Notes under the pieces: model-generated
Database searches by the model: none
What the model was told of the DNA's origin: nothing
Seen by the model: the letters and a program-made list of their open reading frames with translations, nothing else
Program-made: the position numbers and the translations under genes
DNA from: Dyadobacter flavalbus
Lineage (GTDB): Bacteria; Bacteroidota; Bacteroidia; Cytophagales; Spirosomataceae
DNA: 64,000 bases
Direction of reading: 5' to 3'
Assembly: GCF_006149045.1 (NCBI RefSeq)
Contig: NZ_VBSN01000038.1
Coordinates: forward strand, 558,001-622,000
Shown here: positions 62,636-64,000 of the stretch, one piece after another
Numbering within the stretch: the stretch's first letter is position 1
Layout: every line of letters begins with the position of its first letter

Positions 62636-63991
62636 TCAGCCGATTTCCGGTTCCGGACCGCGGTGTTCCGCCACTTTAACGGCAGCATTTATTTTTACAG
62701 GCTTTCCTTCCCGGGCCGACTGATAAATGGCTTCCATCAGCAAATGATCCTGCAGACCTTCTTCTCCCGGCGTAAAAGGCTTTGTATTTTTAAGGATACA
62801 TTCTGAAAAATGATCTATTTCAGCAGCAAACTGGTTGTTTTCTGCCATGCCGATATTTTCATGCAGTTCCAGCTTGCCGTTTGCCTTGGCGGTCGTAAGA
62901 TCCTGTCCTTTATAGGCGTATGCTTTATCCATATTGAGCCAGCCACGTTCGCAATGTACGCGGTAACGACGGCTTTCATGCACGTTATAATTCGTAGCGC
63001 AACTGGCAATGACACCGCTCGGAAAGCGCATTTGCCAGGAAATAAATTCCTCCACTTCCGTAAATAACGGATTTCCGGGCGTGCTGTACTGATAAGCAAA
63101 TATTTCAGTCGGTTCTTCGCCGAGGATAAAACGGGTTGTATTCAGGCAGTACAGGCCGATGTCGGGCAAGGCGCCGCCTCCGGCCAGTTTCTTTTTATGC
63201 CGCCAGTGATCCGGATTTGCGCTGCTCTGACAATTGGCAGCCTCCACAAATTTTGCCGGGCCGAATTCCTTTTTCTGAAGCAATTCTCTCAGTTTTCTGT
63301 TATGCGGCTGATACTGGATACGGTAGGCAATCATCAGTTTCACGTTTGCCTTGTTGCAGGCATCAATCATTTCCCGGCATTCTTCGGAAGTATTTGCCAT
63401 TGGCTTTTCACATAAAATGTGTTTTCCTGCTTTGGCACCGCGTACGGTATATTCCTTGTGCATACCGTTTGGTAAAACAATGTAAATGACATCTACTTCC
63501 TGGTTGTTTTTAATCTGGTCGTACGTTTCGTAGCTGTAACAGTTTTCCGGTTTCACGCCGTATTGCGCGGCTACTTTCTTCATTTTGTCCGGAGTACCGC
63601 TCACAAGCGCAGCCAGTTTTGACTTTTTACAGGTATGGATAGCCGGTATGATTTCTTCCAGTGACAAATGCCCGAGCCCTACAATGGCATAACCGATGCG
63701 CTGATCCGGCGGAAGCGGCATGGGTACCGGTGCAGATTGCTGATCGTACTCCGATTTCCATTTTTCCAGCACAATCTGATCTTCCTGCTTGTACGGGACC
63801 ATTGTTGCAGGCGAAACCGGTTTTTTAACCGTTTGTGCAAGAACCCTGTCTTTACCGCTTGTGGCCACCAGATTTCCCATTGCTCCGATTGCAACATACT
63901 TTCCCGTCATGGACAAAAAACCTTTGCGGGAAATATTTTCCTTTTCCTTGATGTTTGTTGATGAAGTATCAGTCAGTTCATTTTCTTTCAT
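62636..63991 (-). CDS. Gfo/Idh/MocA-family oxidoreductase, exported glucose-fructose-oxidoreductase type
   Basis: 451 residues. The N-terminus has ISRKGFLSMTGKYVA, a Tat-like signal in which the second Arg is Lys, so export is likely but not certain. The NAD(P)-binding motif is GYAIVGLGHLSLEEIIPAI; EKPMA is the family motif, and HWRHKKKLAGGGALPDIGLYC belongs to the catalytic domain. Such enzymes oxidise or dehydrogenate sugars, often to 3-keto-sugars. It is convergent with the DUF1080 gene. A joint keto-sugar pathway is a fair inference. Its start is 9 bases before the right edge. Confidence 0.92.
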   Translation of the reverse strand: MKENELTDTSSTNIKEKENISRKGFLSMTGKYVAIGAMGNLVATSGKDRVLAQTVKKPVSPATMVPYKQEDQIVLEKWKSEYDQQSAPVPMPLPPDQRIGYAIVGLGHLSLEEIIPAIHTCKKSKLAALVSGTPDKMKKVAAQYGVKPENCYSYETYDQIKNNQEVDVIYIVLPNGMHKEYTVRGAKAGKHILCEKPMANTSEECREMIDACNKANVKLMIAYRIQYQPHNRKLRELLQKKEFGPAKFVEAANCQSSANPDHWRHKKKLAGGGALPDIGLYCLNTTRFILGEEPTEIFAYQYSTPGNPLFTEVEEFISWQMRFPSGVIASCATNYNVHESRRYRVHCERGWLNMDKAYAYKGQDLTTAKANGKLELHENIGMAENNQFAAEIDHFSECILKNTKPFTPGEEGLQDHLLMEAIYQSAREGKPVKINAAVKVAEHRGPEPEIG

Positions 63992-64000
63992 TATAAAATT

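Overview
The window is bacterial DNA from the Bacteroidota, most likely order Cytophagales and possibly Dyadobacter or a relative. The grounds are the C-terminal end of a SusD-type lipoprotein, a TonB-dependent receptor with a CarboxypepD_reg-like N-terminal domain, a hybrid-type Reg_prop/Y_Y_Y sensor kinase, a protein with a type IX secretion sorting tail, weak Shine-Dalgarno signals, and GC-rich hairpin repeats with a CCTGTTTATAGCAA-like tail. No tRNA, rRNA, CRISPR array, integrase or transposase was seen. The genus is a guess from gene content.

Layout. 1-6.4 kb: end of a SusD gene, then a minus-strand operon (two tandem AhpD-like proteins, TonB receptor, MFS transporter) whose leader carries a perfect 15-bp inverted repeat. 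6.4-10 kb: a large sensor kinase followed by the wreck of its LuxR-type response regulator. 10-17.6 kb: housekeeping and stress genes (DUF4174, cupin, MsrA, HAEPLYID-type protein, GH1/RmlD fusion, ScyD/ScyE-type propeller) around an array of 227-bp palindrome-rich tandem repeats. 17.6-23.4 kb: minus-strand group of ECF sigma factor, membrane TPR protein, cytosolic subtilase and membrane-anchored CHAT protease. 23.8-31.4 kb: the divergent neighbour, a set of seven small double-glycine peptides and a cysteine-rich protein, then HlyD adaptor, C39-peptidase ABC exporter and TolC. This looks like a peptide export (bacteriocin or signalling) island.

31.4-55.2 kb: a near-complete extracellular contractile injection system (eCIS, Afp/PVC-like), read on the minus strand in the order cap (DUF4255), sheath, two tubes, DUF5908, LysM, VgrG-like spike, gp25, a gp6/J-like baseplate protein, an unknown protein, a second baseplate protein, tape measure, a giant DUF4157 protein and an AAA+ ATPase. 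The PAAR tip gene lies beyond two plus-strand genes. Those two genes encode paralogous TIR-like cytosolic domains, each followed by one membrane span and then a large extracytoplasmic part (a beta-propeller-like repeat in one, PKD domains in the other). A signal-less 748-residue fibre/lyase-like protein follows. Three features make the locus unusual: a single in-frame UGA splits the baseplate gene; a 15-bp in-frame repeat tract lies inside the tape-measure gene; and the membrane TIR-like pair has no eCIS role that I know of.

55.8-64 kb: the fibre-like gene, a delta-60-repeat type IX cargo, an SDR oxidoreductase, a DUF1080 sugar hydrolase and a Gfo/Idh/MocA oxidoreductase.

The strongest candidates for something undescribed are (a) the eCIS with its paired membrane TIR-like proteins and (b) the sigma/TPR/subtilase/CHAT group divergent from the double-glycine peptide island.
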